DNA of 64,000 bases from JANXQG01 sp963824275 (GTDB taxonomy: Bacteria > Planctomycetota > Planctomycetia > Pirellulales > Thermoguttaceae), in NCBI GenBank assembly GCA_963824275.1, contig CAWGOT010000010.1, forward strand, positions 682,001 to 746,000, written 5' to 3'. The position numbers and the translations under genes were made by a program. Positions 40,014 through 50,200 of the stretch are shown here, one piece after another (positions within the stretch are counted from its first letter, which is position 1; each line of letters begins with the position of its first letter). A model generated the notes under the pieces. The model saw only the letters and a program-made list of their open reading frames with translations, did not search any database and was not told where the DNA came from.

Positions 40014-41291
40014 ATGAAGCCCGAAATTGAAGATATGATTCAAGCCTTACAAGGCGAGAAAGTTTCTTTCTATCAGGCAAAAGTGGTGATTGACAGCATC
40101 GAGGAACTTTCCGCCGACGAGAAGCGAGAAGCGCTGAAACGGTTTATACCCGCTGATAAGGTTCCGCCTCCCGCCCCTGAATTTCCGGTCAGGACTACGT
40201 CGGTGTCTCTCAAGATGAATTGTCCTCGCTGCAAGAGGGCTCTCAATGTTACCGAACCAGCGTTCGGAAAAACAGTCCCTTGTCCCGGATGCAAACAGCC
40301 GATCAAGGTTCCACACCCGGCCGCAGTGTCCGCTACTGCGCCTGCCCAACGCGCTGCGCCGCGGTCCGGCGGCACGGACAACCTCGCGGCAGAATCCACG
40401 CCGCCACAGTTGCCCCCGCCGATGCCGCCGCCGCCCGATGGCTACCCGTTAGCCAACGATCCACTGGAGTTTCTTAATTCGGAATCGGTCGCCCCTTCTG
40501 CGCCGCCGCGATCCGCTGGGGGGAATCCCCTATTGGGTGGAACGATCGGCAAAATCGCCTCTCCTTCGGCCTTTGCATTTGCCCTGTTCTTGCTCTTTCT
40601 CCCGTGGCTTACCGTCTCGTGCCAAGACCAGAATGGATCGGAACACAAAGTCTTCAGTCAGTCTGGCCTACAAACCTGCTACGCAGGAGCATCGTCCGAC
40701 CAGCCTGACGTTCGCAACGGGAAGTCGCCTGGCGAGGGCGGGCTCGGCCCTGGCACCCGCCCACCGGAGCCTGACGTTCGCAACGGGAAGTCGCCTGGCG
40801 ACGGCATCAAAGACTTGTCACCAGCCCTGCTAATGATCTTGTACGCAGCAGCCGTTGTGACCGGGCTATCCCTCTCAGTAGCGGTGCTTATAGGCAACGA
40901 GCGATTGCGTAGATGGGTCGTCGCTTGTAGCGTCGCTGCTTTTTGCCTCCTGGCAATGCAAATGATGCTCGGCTTCCCCGCCGAGAGTTGGATAAGAGAG
41001 CGGTCGAGACAACTAACGGAACAGGAGAGACACCTAACGGAACTGGTGGGGAATACGATGACTCGCAGCGACAAAATGGGGTTGGCATACGCTGTAGCTG
41101 CCGGCGAGTCCTGCGCGATCATTGTCCGATACACCATTTTCCCGTGGTTGTCATTGCTCGTGGCATTGGCACCGGCCATTGTAGCTGCCGGCGAAGAATG
41201 GCTATTTCGCAGCAGGGCTAGTCGCGGTTCTCCCCACTGGTCGGTCACGGGGTCAGACCGGCATTTACCACCTTGCAAGCCAAAGTGGTAG
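40014..41291 (+). CDS. Zinc-ribbon membrane protein with Pro-rich linker
   Basis: 425 residues in one frame, ATG at 40014 after GGGGAAGG. A short helical head (IQALQGEKVSFYQAKVVIDS) precedes an MJ0042-like zinc ribbon with two CxxC pairs (MNCPRCKRALNVTEPAFG, PCPGCKQPIKVPH). A Pro-rich linker (LPPPMPPPPDGYP) follows, then about four membrane helices (SAFAFALFLLFLPWLTVSC, LMILYAAAVVTGLSLSVAVL, VVACSVAAFCLLAMQMML, LSLLVALAPAIVAAGEEW). The first external loop contains a duplicated RNGKSPG peptide from an inserted repeat (40703-40805). The plan of zinc ribbon plus membrane part is common in planctomycetes, with unknown function. The downstream neighbour at 41453 has the same plan. Confidence 0.7.
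   Translation: MKPEIEDMIQALQGEKVSFYQAKVVIDSIEELSADEKREALKRFIPADKVPPPAPEFPVRTTSVSLKMNCPRCKRALNVTEPAFGKTVPCPGCKQPIKVPHPAAVSATAPAQRAAPRSGGTDNLAAESTPPQLPPPMPPPPDGYPLANDPLEFLNSESVAPSAPPRSAGGNPLLGGTIGKIASPSAFAFALFLLFLPWLTVSCQDQNGSEHKVFSQSGLQTCYAGASSDQPDVRNGKSPGEGGLGPGTRPPEPDVRNGKSPGDGIKDLSPALLMILYAAAVVTGLSLSVAVLIGNERLRRWVVACSVAAFCLLAMQMMLGFPAESWIRERSRQLTEQERHLTELVGNTMTRSDKMGLAYAVAAGESCAIIVRYTIFPWLSLLVALAPAIVAAGEEWLFRSRASRGSPHWSVTGSDRHLPPCKPKW
40703..40805 (+). repeat. Two 66-bp-spaced repeats (PDVRNGKSPG) inside a gene
   Basis: GCCTGACGTTCGCAACGGG begins at 40703 and again at 40769, 66 bases apart, and is read in frame as PDVRNGKSPG twice. It resembles other dispersed planctomycete elements that enter genes without breaking the frame. 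Confidence 0.75.
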
Positions 41292-41301
41292 GCGGTAAAT
41301 T

Positions 41302-41381
41302 TGACCGTCACCAAATTTGGGTAAGCTACGATGTTTGAGATGTGTCATCTTAGCTATCTTGCCCAACTTTGGTGACCGTCA
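41302..41381. repeat. Inverted repeat between the zinc-ribbon genes
   Basis: TGACCGTCACCAAATTTGGG and, 33 bases later, CCCAACTTTGGTGACCGTCA form imperfect arms of about 24 bp. It may be a MITE-like element or act as a terminator for the upstream gene. Confidence 0.7.
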
Positions 41382-41452
41382 CGTTTTCATCTCACTGTAG
41401 GACTGTTGATTGTTGTTTTCGTCCCGTTGAATGAGCAGAGAGCCCGGTCATT

Positions 41453-41911
41453 ATGATTCAATTCAAGTGCCCGCATTGCGCGAAAGCGTTTCGCGTCGAT
41501 GATTCCTACGCAGGCAAACAGGCTAAGTGTGCCGGTTGTGGACAGCGAATCACGGTTCCGCCGTTGCCCCCGCCCTTGCCCACGGTCCAGGCGATACCCG
41601 TCCCGAATCAGGACACCAAAGCGTGTCCGTTCTGTCGGGAGCAAATCCTAGCCGTCGCCAGGAAGTGCAGGCATTGCGGCGAGATTCTCGACGTTACACT
41701 CCGAGGCACGCAAGAGACGCAGAGGCCCGCTGCTTGTCGCTACTGCAGTGGTGAGCTTGTCCCCAAGTCCAAGATGTCAACTGCCGGAATAATTATGCTC
41801 CTTGCGGGCCTTCTACTGGCCCCCGTGGTCGTCGGCTTGATCTTGATTCTCCTGTCGTTCTCAATGAAGGAGAAGTACCTCGTTTGCTGCAATTGCGGGG
41901 TGCGTGCGTAG
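41453..41911 (+). CDS. Small zinc-ribbon membrane protein
   Basis: 152 residues. The N-terminal ribbon FKCPHCAKAFRVDDSYAGKQ with AKCAGCGQRI is of the MJ0042/zinc-ribbon type. A second pair, ACPFCREQILAVARKCRHCG, and a third, ACRYCSGEL and VCCNCGVRA, flank one hydrophobic helix (AGIIMLLAGLLLAPVVVGLILI). No catalytic motif. It is related in plan to the upstream gene; together they look like a recurrent planctomycete family of small membrane zinc proteins of unknown role. Confidence 0.7.
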   Translation: MIQFKCPHCAKAFRVDDSYAGKQAKCAGCGQRITVPPLPPPLPTVQAIPVPNQDTKACPFCREQILAVARKCRHCGEILDVTLRGTQETQRPAACRYCSGELVPKSKMSTAGIIMLLAGLLLAPVVVGLILILLSFSMKEKYLVCCNCGVRA

Positions 41912-41999
41912 AGAAAAGGTCTCCTCTTTGACGGGAATTTTGATCCACGGAACGCCAATCGCGGTCAACGACGTTGATATTGCGGTGACGGATCGTTTC

Positions 42000-42155
42000 G
42001 CTCATTTTGTTCCTGGCTGAGTTTCCCGAATCGCGGTCCCGCCCTGATGCCAAGACGACGACAATGATGATCAGGACAATACAAAATAAATAATAAATCG
42101 CGTACATGACCAAGGCCGTGATGGATTGGCGGAAGGGCCGCGGAGCCATCGGCAA
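42000..42155 (-). pseudogene. Degenerate duplicate of a membrane segment of the downstream gene
   Basis: The minus strand encodes YAIYYLFCIVLIIIVVVLAS, similar at DNA level (AATGATGATCAGGACAATA) to the last membrane helix of the adjacent GYF_2 protein (YLFYLFIVLIIVLVALA). It seems to be a tandem duplication that has decayed, or a displaced C-terminus of that gene. Confidence 0.4.
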
Positions 42156-43458
42156 TCAGTGATGGTGCCTTTTTCGAGGCAGGCGGCCATGCTGTTCCAC
42201 ATGCGGGAGGCTCAACCCTCCACGACGTTGAAATAGTGCGCAGACCGCCAAGGCAACGAGAACGATGATCAGGACAATAAAAAGGTAAAACAGGTACATG
42301 AACAAACCCGTGAGCACGGCCAAGAGGAAGGCTCGCCCCATCGTTGTCGGCAGCATTACGAAAATAACGGCGGTCCCGACAACCAAACTTATCGCGATGG
42401 CGATCAAGATAAAGAAAGTCGGCTCCTGGATTTTTGCCACGACCCCGATGGCCAGCCATAACCCGGTTGGCACCGCAACCATGAATATCATTAGCATCGC
42501 CTTGCCGAAACCGGGTTGAGGCACGGAGCGGGGACTGCCCGCTCTGCCCACCAACCTGTTGTAATGTTCACACAGGTCGCGAAGCAGGAACGCCCCAATA
42601 ACGGTTACGATGGCGATGCCGATGACGAGCCATTCGACCAACTCACCGGCATTCACTTGCTGAGCCGAAAGGGAACCCTGCTTTGCACCACCCCCGCCAG
42701 GTATCATGCCTGGTGTTTGAGCGAGGATTTCATCGTGGATCCTCCTCACCTCGTCCAACGACCTGGGGAGGTCGCCGGCAAGCGCGTAGCCTTTGGCTTC
42801 GTTCAGGATCTCGTCGCATATCACTAAGGCCCTCCGAGGATCGGACTTTCGGAGCGTTTCGACCTCCTTCGCTTTCGCCAGGATGTGGTCCGCCTTCGCC
42901 TTCAGAATCTCCTGGTTCGCCTTCAGAATCTCCTGGTTTATGTCAGCGATGGCGCCCTTCGCGTTGGCCAATGCTTTGGACAAGGTCTCATCGACAATCT
43001 TGTGGGGTTCGGCCTCGCTCAGCACCTCGTCATAGATCTTCAAGGCCCCGCGGGGATCGCGCTTCCGTAGCGACTCCGCCTCCTGCAGCCTGGCGACTAC
43101 GCGCTGGCTGTTGTTTATTTCCCACTTGTCCCGGAACAACTCGGGCACGATGAGCAACGCGATAATCAGAGCGGTGACCGCGCCGGCGATGATGGCGAAT
43201 TTCCGCACAAAAGCGCCGCGCTTTGCTCGCCTTCGTCCCCGCCGGCAGGCGCGACCTTCGCGGTGCGGGTTGGCGCTGATCAACCGCGGTGGGAAACAAC
43301 CCCGCCACATGGCTCGCCGTGATCCAATTTCCCGACCCGCCTTTCCTCAACAACGTATCGGAGCTAATCTTGCTCTGCCGTGCGAGTTGTCGGAGCCCGT
43401 CCGATGAGATCGGACCTCGCTCGGCGTTGTTGATTTTCACGTACCAGTTGTCTGCCAT
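42156..43458 (-). CDS. GYF_2-domain membrane protein with coiled-coil region
   Basis: About 433 residues after correcting one shift near 43240. The N-terminal WYVKINNAERGPISSDGLRQ and GNWITASHVAGLFP form a GYF_2 (DUF4339) domain, a peptide-binding module common in planctomycete membrane proteins. Then come one helix (FAIIAGAVTALIIALLIVPEL), a helical TPR-like/coiled-coil part with two copies of LRKxDPRxALxIxDE (residues ~110-190), and about four membrane helices at the end. Start ATG 43458. No enzyme motif; possibly a membrane scaffold. It is convergent with the zinc-ribbon gene. Confidence 0.65.
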
Positions 43459-44278
43459 GATGAATGGTCCTCATCTCGCGGTACCAGTTCTTCAAGGTAC
43501 TACTGATAGGATTTTTGATCCGGCGAAACGCCCTTGATCCTAACCTGGGTGCCGATCGCCGTCAAGAACCTGGCTGGGAAATTCGCAGAAATCCGACCGT
43601 TTGTAACCACGAATGCTCATATATTCTTCCCAAAGCCCGCCGGGCCCGAACCCGTACTTGGGACCTCCTGATAACGCTTCGCTGCGCAAAGGCGGCCTCT
43701 TGTGCCTCTTCGCAGACCGTCTTCTTTACCAAAACGCCTGTAGTGAGGATTTAAGGGAGAGTGGATCCAGAAACAGCGAAGCGCAAGAAATCCCACCGCC
43801 CTTCCACTTGGCTGAATGGCGAGTTCGGACGAGTGTCCGCCTGCCGGTGCGGGGTACCGCCGGTTTCTCTAAGACCGGCCGCTGTCCTTCGCCGGCGCCG
43901 AGATTCGCGATTTCCTTTGCCCTGGATAGCAGAGCGAATCTCGGCCTTGTCCAGCGAAGGGCACACTTCGTTTCCCAATCGCCTGTTTGACGTTCGGAGG
44001 ATTTGAGGGAGTGCGGCCGAAAAAAAGTGGTGGCGGGGGGATTTCGGCTCGTTGGCCGAGACACGCAATCAGCCGCGCGACCGGCCTGCCCGAGGAGTTT
44101 TAATTGAGCGGCCTAATTGGGGCCGAAGGCCCGACCGTTCGACCAGCGAAGGCGGGCACCTTGTATTTCCAGGTCGGCGCTGGACTCAGCGGCGCTCCAC
44201 GATCCCCGCATTCGGGCCGAAGGTCCAGCCGTTCCGCTCTGGGCGAATTGCCGGGCCTTCGGTCCTGATCGTGCACGA
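43459..44278. other. Spacer without a supported gene
   Basis: About 0.8 kb. Frames here have irregular composition and no start context. Related short blocks GAGGATTTAAGGGAG (43745) and GAGGATTTGAGGGAG (43996) lie about 250 bases apart and may bound an inserted piece. GGGCCGAAGG motifs recur at 44119 and 44217. I see no domain. Confidence 0.4.
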
Positions 44279-44485
44279 TCAACGGCAGCCTTTCGCTGCC
44301 TCGGTCAATCGTTGGTGGATGCGGCGGTCTGCCCCGAGGAACGTTACATCCAGGAACTCAAGGCAACCGCAGATACCCAACGGCGGATATTGTACGGGTG
44401 CGGCAGTAAAGGCGAGTACTGCCGGCCAAGACAAGACATTCCCTTCATCATCGGCCAATTCCAGTGTTACATCCCCGTATCGCAA
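44279..44485 (-). pseudogene. Possible clan AA aspartic-protease-like fragment
   Basis: The frame MRYGDVTLELADDEGNVLSW and FTAAPVQYPPLGICGCLEFL, ending FLGADR, resembles the second half of small retropepsin-like proteins found in planctomycetes (G-x-x-G-x-x-x-L strand near the end). A stop separates it from a possible N-terminal part (44486-44580). The assignment is weak. Confidence 0.35.
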
Positions 44486-44583
44486 CGAGGATCACAGCAG
44501 TTCTGCCCGGCCCAGCTGCATGTCGTCGGTTTCAATTTCGATCCTCTCCAGGACAACCTCCTGGAGGTCCTCCCCTTCGGCAC

Positions 44584-44969
44584 CGGGTCAAGCGGAAGAC
44601 CGAGTCCGCCCTTCCCGTCAAGACGCCCGGCTCGGACCTCGACGCCGCCAACTCGCTGCTTGCCTCCATGACCCGCAAGCGGACCAAGACCACCGAGCGG
44701 CAGTCGTTGCCAAGGCGATGGAAGCCTTGAAGGCGATTCGCGAACTCAAGGGTCTCGATCCGCCCAAACAAACCGAGCTTACCGGCCCGCAGGGCGGCCC
44801 GATCCAACTCGCGGTTCGCGAAATGACCGACGAGCAACTCTTGGCCCTCATTGCCCGGGAGCAGGCAAAGCAGCACGCCCTGGCGGTGGAATCGGCCCCC
44901 CTGCCCGAAGCCTGGCCGCCTCCCGGTTCTCCCGAAACTCCTTCCGAACCTCTTGAGAACCAATCATAA
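44584..44969 (+). pseudogene. Truncated copy of the HTH gene (C-terminal half)
   Basis: From CGGGTCAAGCGG onward this stretch parallels 39304-39684 with roughly 85 % identity (DPPKQTELTGPQGGP, REMTDEQLLALIAREQAKQ). It lacks the HTH half and has a deletion of about 17 bases near 44705 that breaks the frame. It is a partial segmental duplication inside the island. Confidence 0.7.
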
Positions 44970-45055
44970 CGAGATTCTCCGAATTGCCACCTTGCGCCTC
45001 CCCGGAGTAAATGAACGGCAGCCGGCTCGCGGGCCAACCGACCTTGAACCGATTG

Positions 45056-45936
45056 TTATGTGCTGACTGTTGGGAGCCGGTTGATTCTCGCACGCTCAAC
45101 GATCATCCGTGCCGCCTGCTTAGGCGTGTATTCGTTGCAGTCAATGTAGCCGTCAACGGGGAACGAGCCTGAACGTTAGCGTTGTCAAAGCGCATGAACA
45201 TGATGGCATGATCGTTCTTGTTCTTGATGATGGTCCGTATTGCCCGCCATTCTAATCCGCACCACTCTTTCTGCTCATAGTCGGCACACAGAAAGACTAC
45301 CACCAACTCTGAGTTGTTCAGATAGATTCGCTGAAGCAAGGTGTCGAGGTTCGGTCGTGCTAGTTGGGCCGTAAAATCCCTGTCGTAGAAAACTGTCCCA
45401 GCGCCAAGTCTCTTCTTGACTTCCGCTGCCACCGCAGAGACGTACTCTCGGTGTTCGCCGGGAAACGACAAAGCTACCTTGAACGTCATCTCCTCGACTC
45501 GCCCCAGTTGGCTCTCCGACTCAACAAGCGTCTCGTCAACGATCTTCGCTTCGGCAAGAATCGCAAAGAGATCCTCATCCTTAACGGCCCAGTGTGTGCG
45601 CGACATTTCCCAGCCGCCAATATCGAGTTGTACCAGTAGAGGTCGCAGCACATCGAAACTGAATTGTCCAATCGCGTCATCAAACTCGTACTCGATCAAA
45701 ATGCTGCGGCCCCGTTCGCGAACGCGCCGCAGGTAGCCTACACGTACCGGTTCGCCCGACCCTTCGTAAGTGAACAGCGTGGGGAACGATTTAAGTTCCT
45801 CGATCGCCTCGGCAGTCAGCGGCTTGAACCGCGCCTGCACGCTTTCGGTGGTGTGTTCCAGAAACCGGGTGCGATCGTACTCGTATGCCGAGAGATCCCA
45901 AGCACCTTTGTTGGCGGTTACGAGCAGGTTGTACAA
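45056..45936 (-). CDS. TIR-domain protein, candidate defence effector
   Basis: About 293 residues after repair of a slip near 45168. Start TTG 45936 with a strong SD (GGGAGGA, six bases away). The N-terminal ~130 residues form an unassigned mixed alpha/beta domain (ESVQARFKPLTAEAIEELKS). Residues ~150-275 form a TIR domain: FKVALSFPGEHREYVSAVAA, YDRDFTAQLARPNLDTLLQR, NSELVVVFLCADYEQKEWCG and LEWRAI, where the Glu after WCG is the expected NADase residue. The corrected C-terminus is VDGYIDCNEYTPKQAA then RMIVERARI. Such TIR proteins sense infection and cleave NAD+ or make cyclic ADP-ribose signals. No partner gene (SIR2, ThsA, pAgo) is adjacent. It lies in the direct-repeat-flanked island. Confidence 0.75.
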
Positions 45937-46318
45937 GTCAGATCCTCCCGAATGCGGCGCATTACGAATGGGGCTCTCGAGTGGCGTTCGTTCAACGATG
46001 CCTAATTCTTTACTCCCGCCGGTTCGGCCGGAGAAGAATCGCTAGCATACCCATCATTCTAGTCCCTAACCCCTGTGCCGACAAGACCTTGGCAACGTTT
46101 GCAACGTTTGCTGTAATTCAGACGTAAGCGGTGGCGTGGCGGCGGCCGTGGCGGGTCCGGCGGCCGACGCGCCGGGCCGGCGGGCTGGTCAGGGTGACCC
46201 CGCGGGTCGGCGGCAGGCGGTGTTAGGATGGGTGGCAGGTGGGCCGTGCGCACGACGCGGCAGGGTCGGGCGGCGGAGGCTGCCCGGCGATAGGTAGCTG
46301 GTGGCGGGTGCTGACACC
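45937..46318. other. Spacer, very GC-rich in its second half
   Basis: No gene. 46053-46066 holds CATTCTAGTCCCT, the same 13 bases as at 38579-38592 near the left end of the island. From 46130 to 46310 the sequence is GGC/CGG-rich low complexity. Confidence 0.4.
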
Positions 46319-46928
46319 TCAAGGTGCGGCGGGGCGGTTGGGAACGGGGCACGGCACCTCTTGTTGCAGCCGCCGCGTCTTGGCCAAGGCCCGGCGTCGC
46401 GCCTTGCCTTGCAAGCTCAACGTCAACTTCATGTGCTCCAGCAAGCTGAAGAATCCGAAATATTGCTGCCGATAGACGATCACTCGATCGCCATCAGGCA
46501 GCAACCGGCGGGTCGTCGGCCAGGTTCGGCGGTTCAACTCCTCGTGTCCCTGCTGGACCAAGTGGATTTGCAGTAGGCTGTAGGTCAGACACACAAACAC
46601 CGTTTGGCTGACGATCAGGTTCCAGGCCGTGGAATGGAACCGCGTCAAATCCCAGAAACATTTGACTTGCCGATGCCGCTCTTCAATGTCCGTCCGCAAG
46701 CCGTATCGGTCGCGGATGTGTCGCGCGCTTTATTGCGTTGCGGTGGTCACCACCAACCAGCTTTGTTCATGGCCATCAGCATAAATGTCCCTGGCGAGCA
46801 CGCCGGTCAAAGGAACAGGGTAATCCGACCAACTGGTCAGTCCGGGGAAGCGTGCGATCAGGGTCTGCCCTCGCGCTTTGCTCGGGTCGGGCGGATATTG
46901 CGCCTGCTCTTGCGCCGCCGACGGGCCA
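46319..46928 (-). mobile_element. IS4-superfamily transposase, C-terminal part
   Basis: The minus strand encodes GQTLIARFPGLTSWSDYP, ARDIYADGHEQSWLVVTT and, after a slip near 46730, YGLRTDIEERHRQVKCFWDL. The last matches the IS4 signature Y(2)R(3)E(6)K exactly. The N-terminal half with the first two acidic residues is missing: at 46928/46929 the frame fuses to the duplicated DUF1444 start. It cannot encode an active transposase. Confidence 0.7.
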
Positions 46929-47071
46929 TCGTCGGCGTCGTAGGAGATCTCGCCGCTGACTCCCGTTTCCCGCAGGCGAGCCATCACGAGTTGGGCGAAG
47001 TCGTTTTTCGATTGGTCGGGTTCGGCCATGGCAATTCACTCCCACGTCAGCCTATCAGTTTAGCCCCAAAC
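46929..47071. repeat. 143-bp direct repeat, right copy
   Basis: Identical by eye to 38404-38546, in the same orientation, including MAEPDQSKNDFAQL of the DUF1444 start. Here the gene start is fused to transposase sequence, so no DUF1444 protein is made. Confidence 0.8.
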
Positions 47072-47209
47072 GGCAGGCATGGCAAGACCTCAATTCCCAC
47101 GGGTTCGTAGGCCGCGTTTCCGTGGAGTCTTCCCGGCGACCGGCGGGCGCGATAAGATCGGGAACGTAGCGTTCGAGCACCATTCCTGTCATTAAAGGAG
47201 GCTTGGCCC

Positions 47210-50200
47210 ATGTTCCGACAAGTATCGACAGTCGCGTTGGTGGTCCTTGTGGCAGTCGGCAGCGTTGCCGTGGTAGCCGCCGCGGAACCCAAGGAAGCGG
47301 GCGACAAGGCAAAGAGCCCAGCCCAAGTCAACGAACTTTTCCACGCGGTCCAAGCCGGAGATATGGTCGCGGTGGATCGCGTCCTCAAAGAGCGGCCCGG
47401 ATTGCTCGATGCACCGGTCCCGCCGGGCAGACGGCCCTGCACTCGGCGATCGTGAGGAAACAGGTTCCCGTCGTGCAGTTGCTGCTGCAACATGGCGCTG
47501 ACTACCGGATCAAAGACGCCCAGGGGCGGACGGCGCTCGCCTTGGCCGCCGAGAGTGGTTCCGAGGACCTGGCCGTGCGGTTCCTGCTGAACATCCCGGA
47601 AATCAATCTGCCCGAGGCCGCGGCGCAAGGCGATATGGACGCCGTCCGGCTGCTGATCCTGGGCGACCCGGGGGAGATTTTCCGCCGCGCGGCCGAGGGT
47701 CAACCCGACAACGTCTCCACTGCGGTCGCTGCGGCCATCCAGCATCGCCGTTTCAATATCCTCAAGCTCCTGCTGGCCGGTCCGCCGCGCTCGGAGGGCT
47801 TGCAGGAGACGGTGGCGACGCAGGCCTTCCAGGCGAGCGACTACCGTTTGGTGATGATGACCCAAGGGAACCTCAAAGAGACGGTGGCGACGCAGTTCTT
47901 CGAGGCGGCCCGGAACGGCCAAACCGATCTGCTGGCGGATTACATCTCGTCGGGCAACAACGTCACCTTCGCCGCGAAAACGTGGACGGGCGAGCCGCTC
48001 TTTGAGGCGGCTGGAGCGGGCAACCTCAAATTGGTCCGTATCATGCTGGCTGCCGGCGCGACGGTCGACGCGGAAGCTGATAACTGGACGGCGCTGCACT
48101 CCGCCGCTTGGTCTGGTCGCCGGGACGTCGTCGAAACCCTGTTGAACGCCGGGGCCAAGATCGATCATGCCGCGCCCTACGGCTGGCGGCCCATCGATGA
48201 TGCCCTCTGGGAGAACCACTTCGACGTCGTCCGCTACTTGGAGCACGCGGGGCGAAACTCGATGCCTGCCTGGCCGCCGGGCTGGGCCGCACGGCGGACG
48301 CCAAACGGCTGATGACGGAGTTGGCGTCCGCGTCGTCCGCAGGAACGGCTGCCAAGCCGCCGCAGGTTGAATGGCCGCCGCCCGTTTTCTGGGCCGCGCG
48401 CTGCGGACAACTCGATACGCTCAAGGTCCTCTGGGAGGATGACTCGCTGGCCCACACGGAATTGGATCATGATTATCATTGGCTCGAAGGATCAACGCTG
48501 CTGCACGTTGCCGCCGCGGCGGGCCAGGCCGACGTGATGCGATGGCTGATCGAACACGGCGCGCCGTCGACGCCGCCGGCGCCACCGCTTACGTCGCTAA
48601 CGGCTTCGACGGTTTGTTGTACGAAATGCGGCCCTTGGACATGGCAGCGGCATTTGGAAAGATCGATGCCGTCAAGGTCTTGTTGGCCGCCGGCGCGGAC
48701 TTGGAAGGCAAGCGCAAGAGGAACTCGCCGCCCAGACCCATTCCTCCCCGCGGTTACACGCCGCTGACGGCTGCCGCCATGGCGAACCAGCAGGAAATGG
48801 CCGAATTCCTGCTCAGCCGCGGCGCCGACATCGAGGCCGCCTCCGCGCCGGGCGTCACGGCCCTTTCCGCCGCGGCCGCCCGCGGGAACAAGGAGATGTG
48901 CGGACTGCTGCTGGTCCACGGCGCCAAGCTCAATGGCAAACCGGGCGTATCCCGTTGTTTGCCGCCAGGGGAAATCCCGAGACCGTCGAATTCCTGCTGG
49001 AATGCGGGGCCAAAGTGGATGCCAAGAAGGCGCGAAAGTCCCCTTTTGAACATAATGGCCGGTTTCTCCAGGACGAGAATGTCATCGATGGAGGGGGACA
49101 AGAGGTCCTGCTGGCCGCCCTGAGCATCCCCGAGGCGGCACGAAGCAACGTCCAGCGGAAAATCGCCAAGCTGCTGCTGGATCGCGCTGCGCCGTTGAAG
49201 GACATCGTGCCCCGCACCAAGTTGCTGACGGCCGCCGTGAAGGCCCAGGATGTAGCCTTGGTCCGCTCCGTGCTGGAACTTGGACCGCCGGCCCCGGAAA
49301 GAGACCCCGATGAATTTGTCTCAGGTAGTCACCGAGGTCCCCGCGCACCGGAAGGGATGTTGGACCGGGAAGAAGACTTCAACGAGCCGTTGATCGAGGC
49401 TGGTCGCTGCGGGAACATCGAAATCACGAAGATTCTGCTGGCTGCCAGGTCGAAGCTCTCTTCCGGCGACCGTCCCGCGCCGGACGCCCTGAGGGCCGTC
49501 TTCGCCGCCGCCATCCAGCGGGGGCAGAAAGACGTCGTGCGGTCCCTGCTCGAATTGGGATGCGATCCCAAAGCCCCCGCCCGCAAAAACGATGCGCAGG
49601 AGCGCCCATTCCACGCGGTCGGTCCTGACAGAGACGAAATTTTCGACACGGAACATCTGGAACACCCCGGCGAGGTCTGCGCCGTTGGTCCGCGCCGTCG
49701 GCGCTGGGCACAAGCTTGTGGCCCTCCTGCTGCTCGAGGCTGGCGCGGATCCCAATGAGGCTCTGGACACTGCGGCCGAGACGGGCCGTGCCGATCTGGT
49801 CCGTCTCCTGCTGGCCCATGGCGCCAAGCTCGCCGTGAATCCGGACGCGCCAAAGATACCCTCTGCGATTTCCAAGGCGGCACACGGCGGCCATGTGGCC
49901 GCGTTGGATCTGCTCTTGGACGCCGGCGCCGACAAGACGCCCGGCGCCGCCGCGGAAGCGTTGCGGATCGCCATCGGCCGGGGCGAGGCGGATGTGATCC
50001 GCCGCCTGGCTTCGCGGGGCGTCGATCTCAATGGCAGGGACGAGCAGGCCCGCACGCCCCTGCTCGCCGCGCTCAATGATCCTTGGACACCCCTGGAAGA
50101 AATGTGGGAGAACGTCCATGCGGCCGCATTGTACAGCTCGGCCGCCGTGCTGCTGGAATTGGGGGCCGATCCAAACGTGCACGACAACGACGGCATGACC

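Noticed and set aside
43461..43754. Small protein at 43.5 kb
   Set aside because: The peptide ARRARTRTWDLLITLRC looks like a translated non-coding repeat of a kind often misannotated; no SD and no domain.
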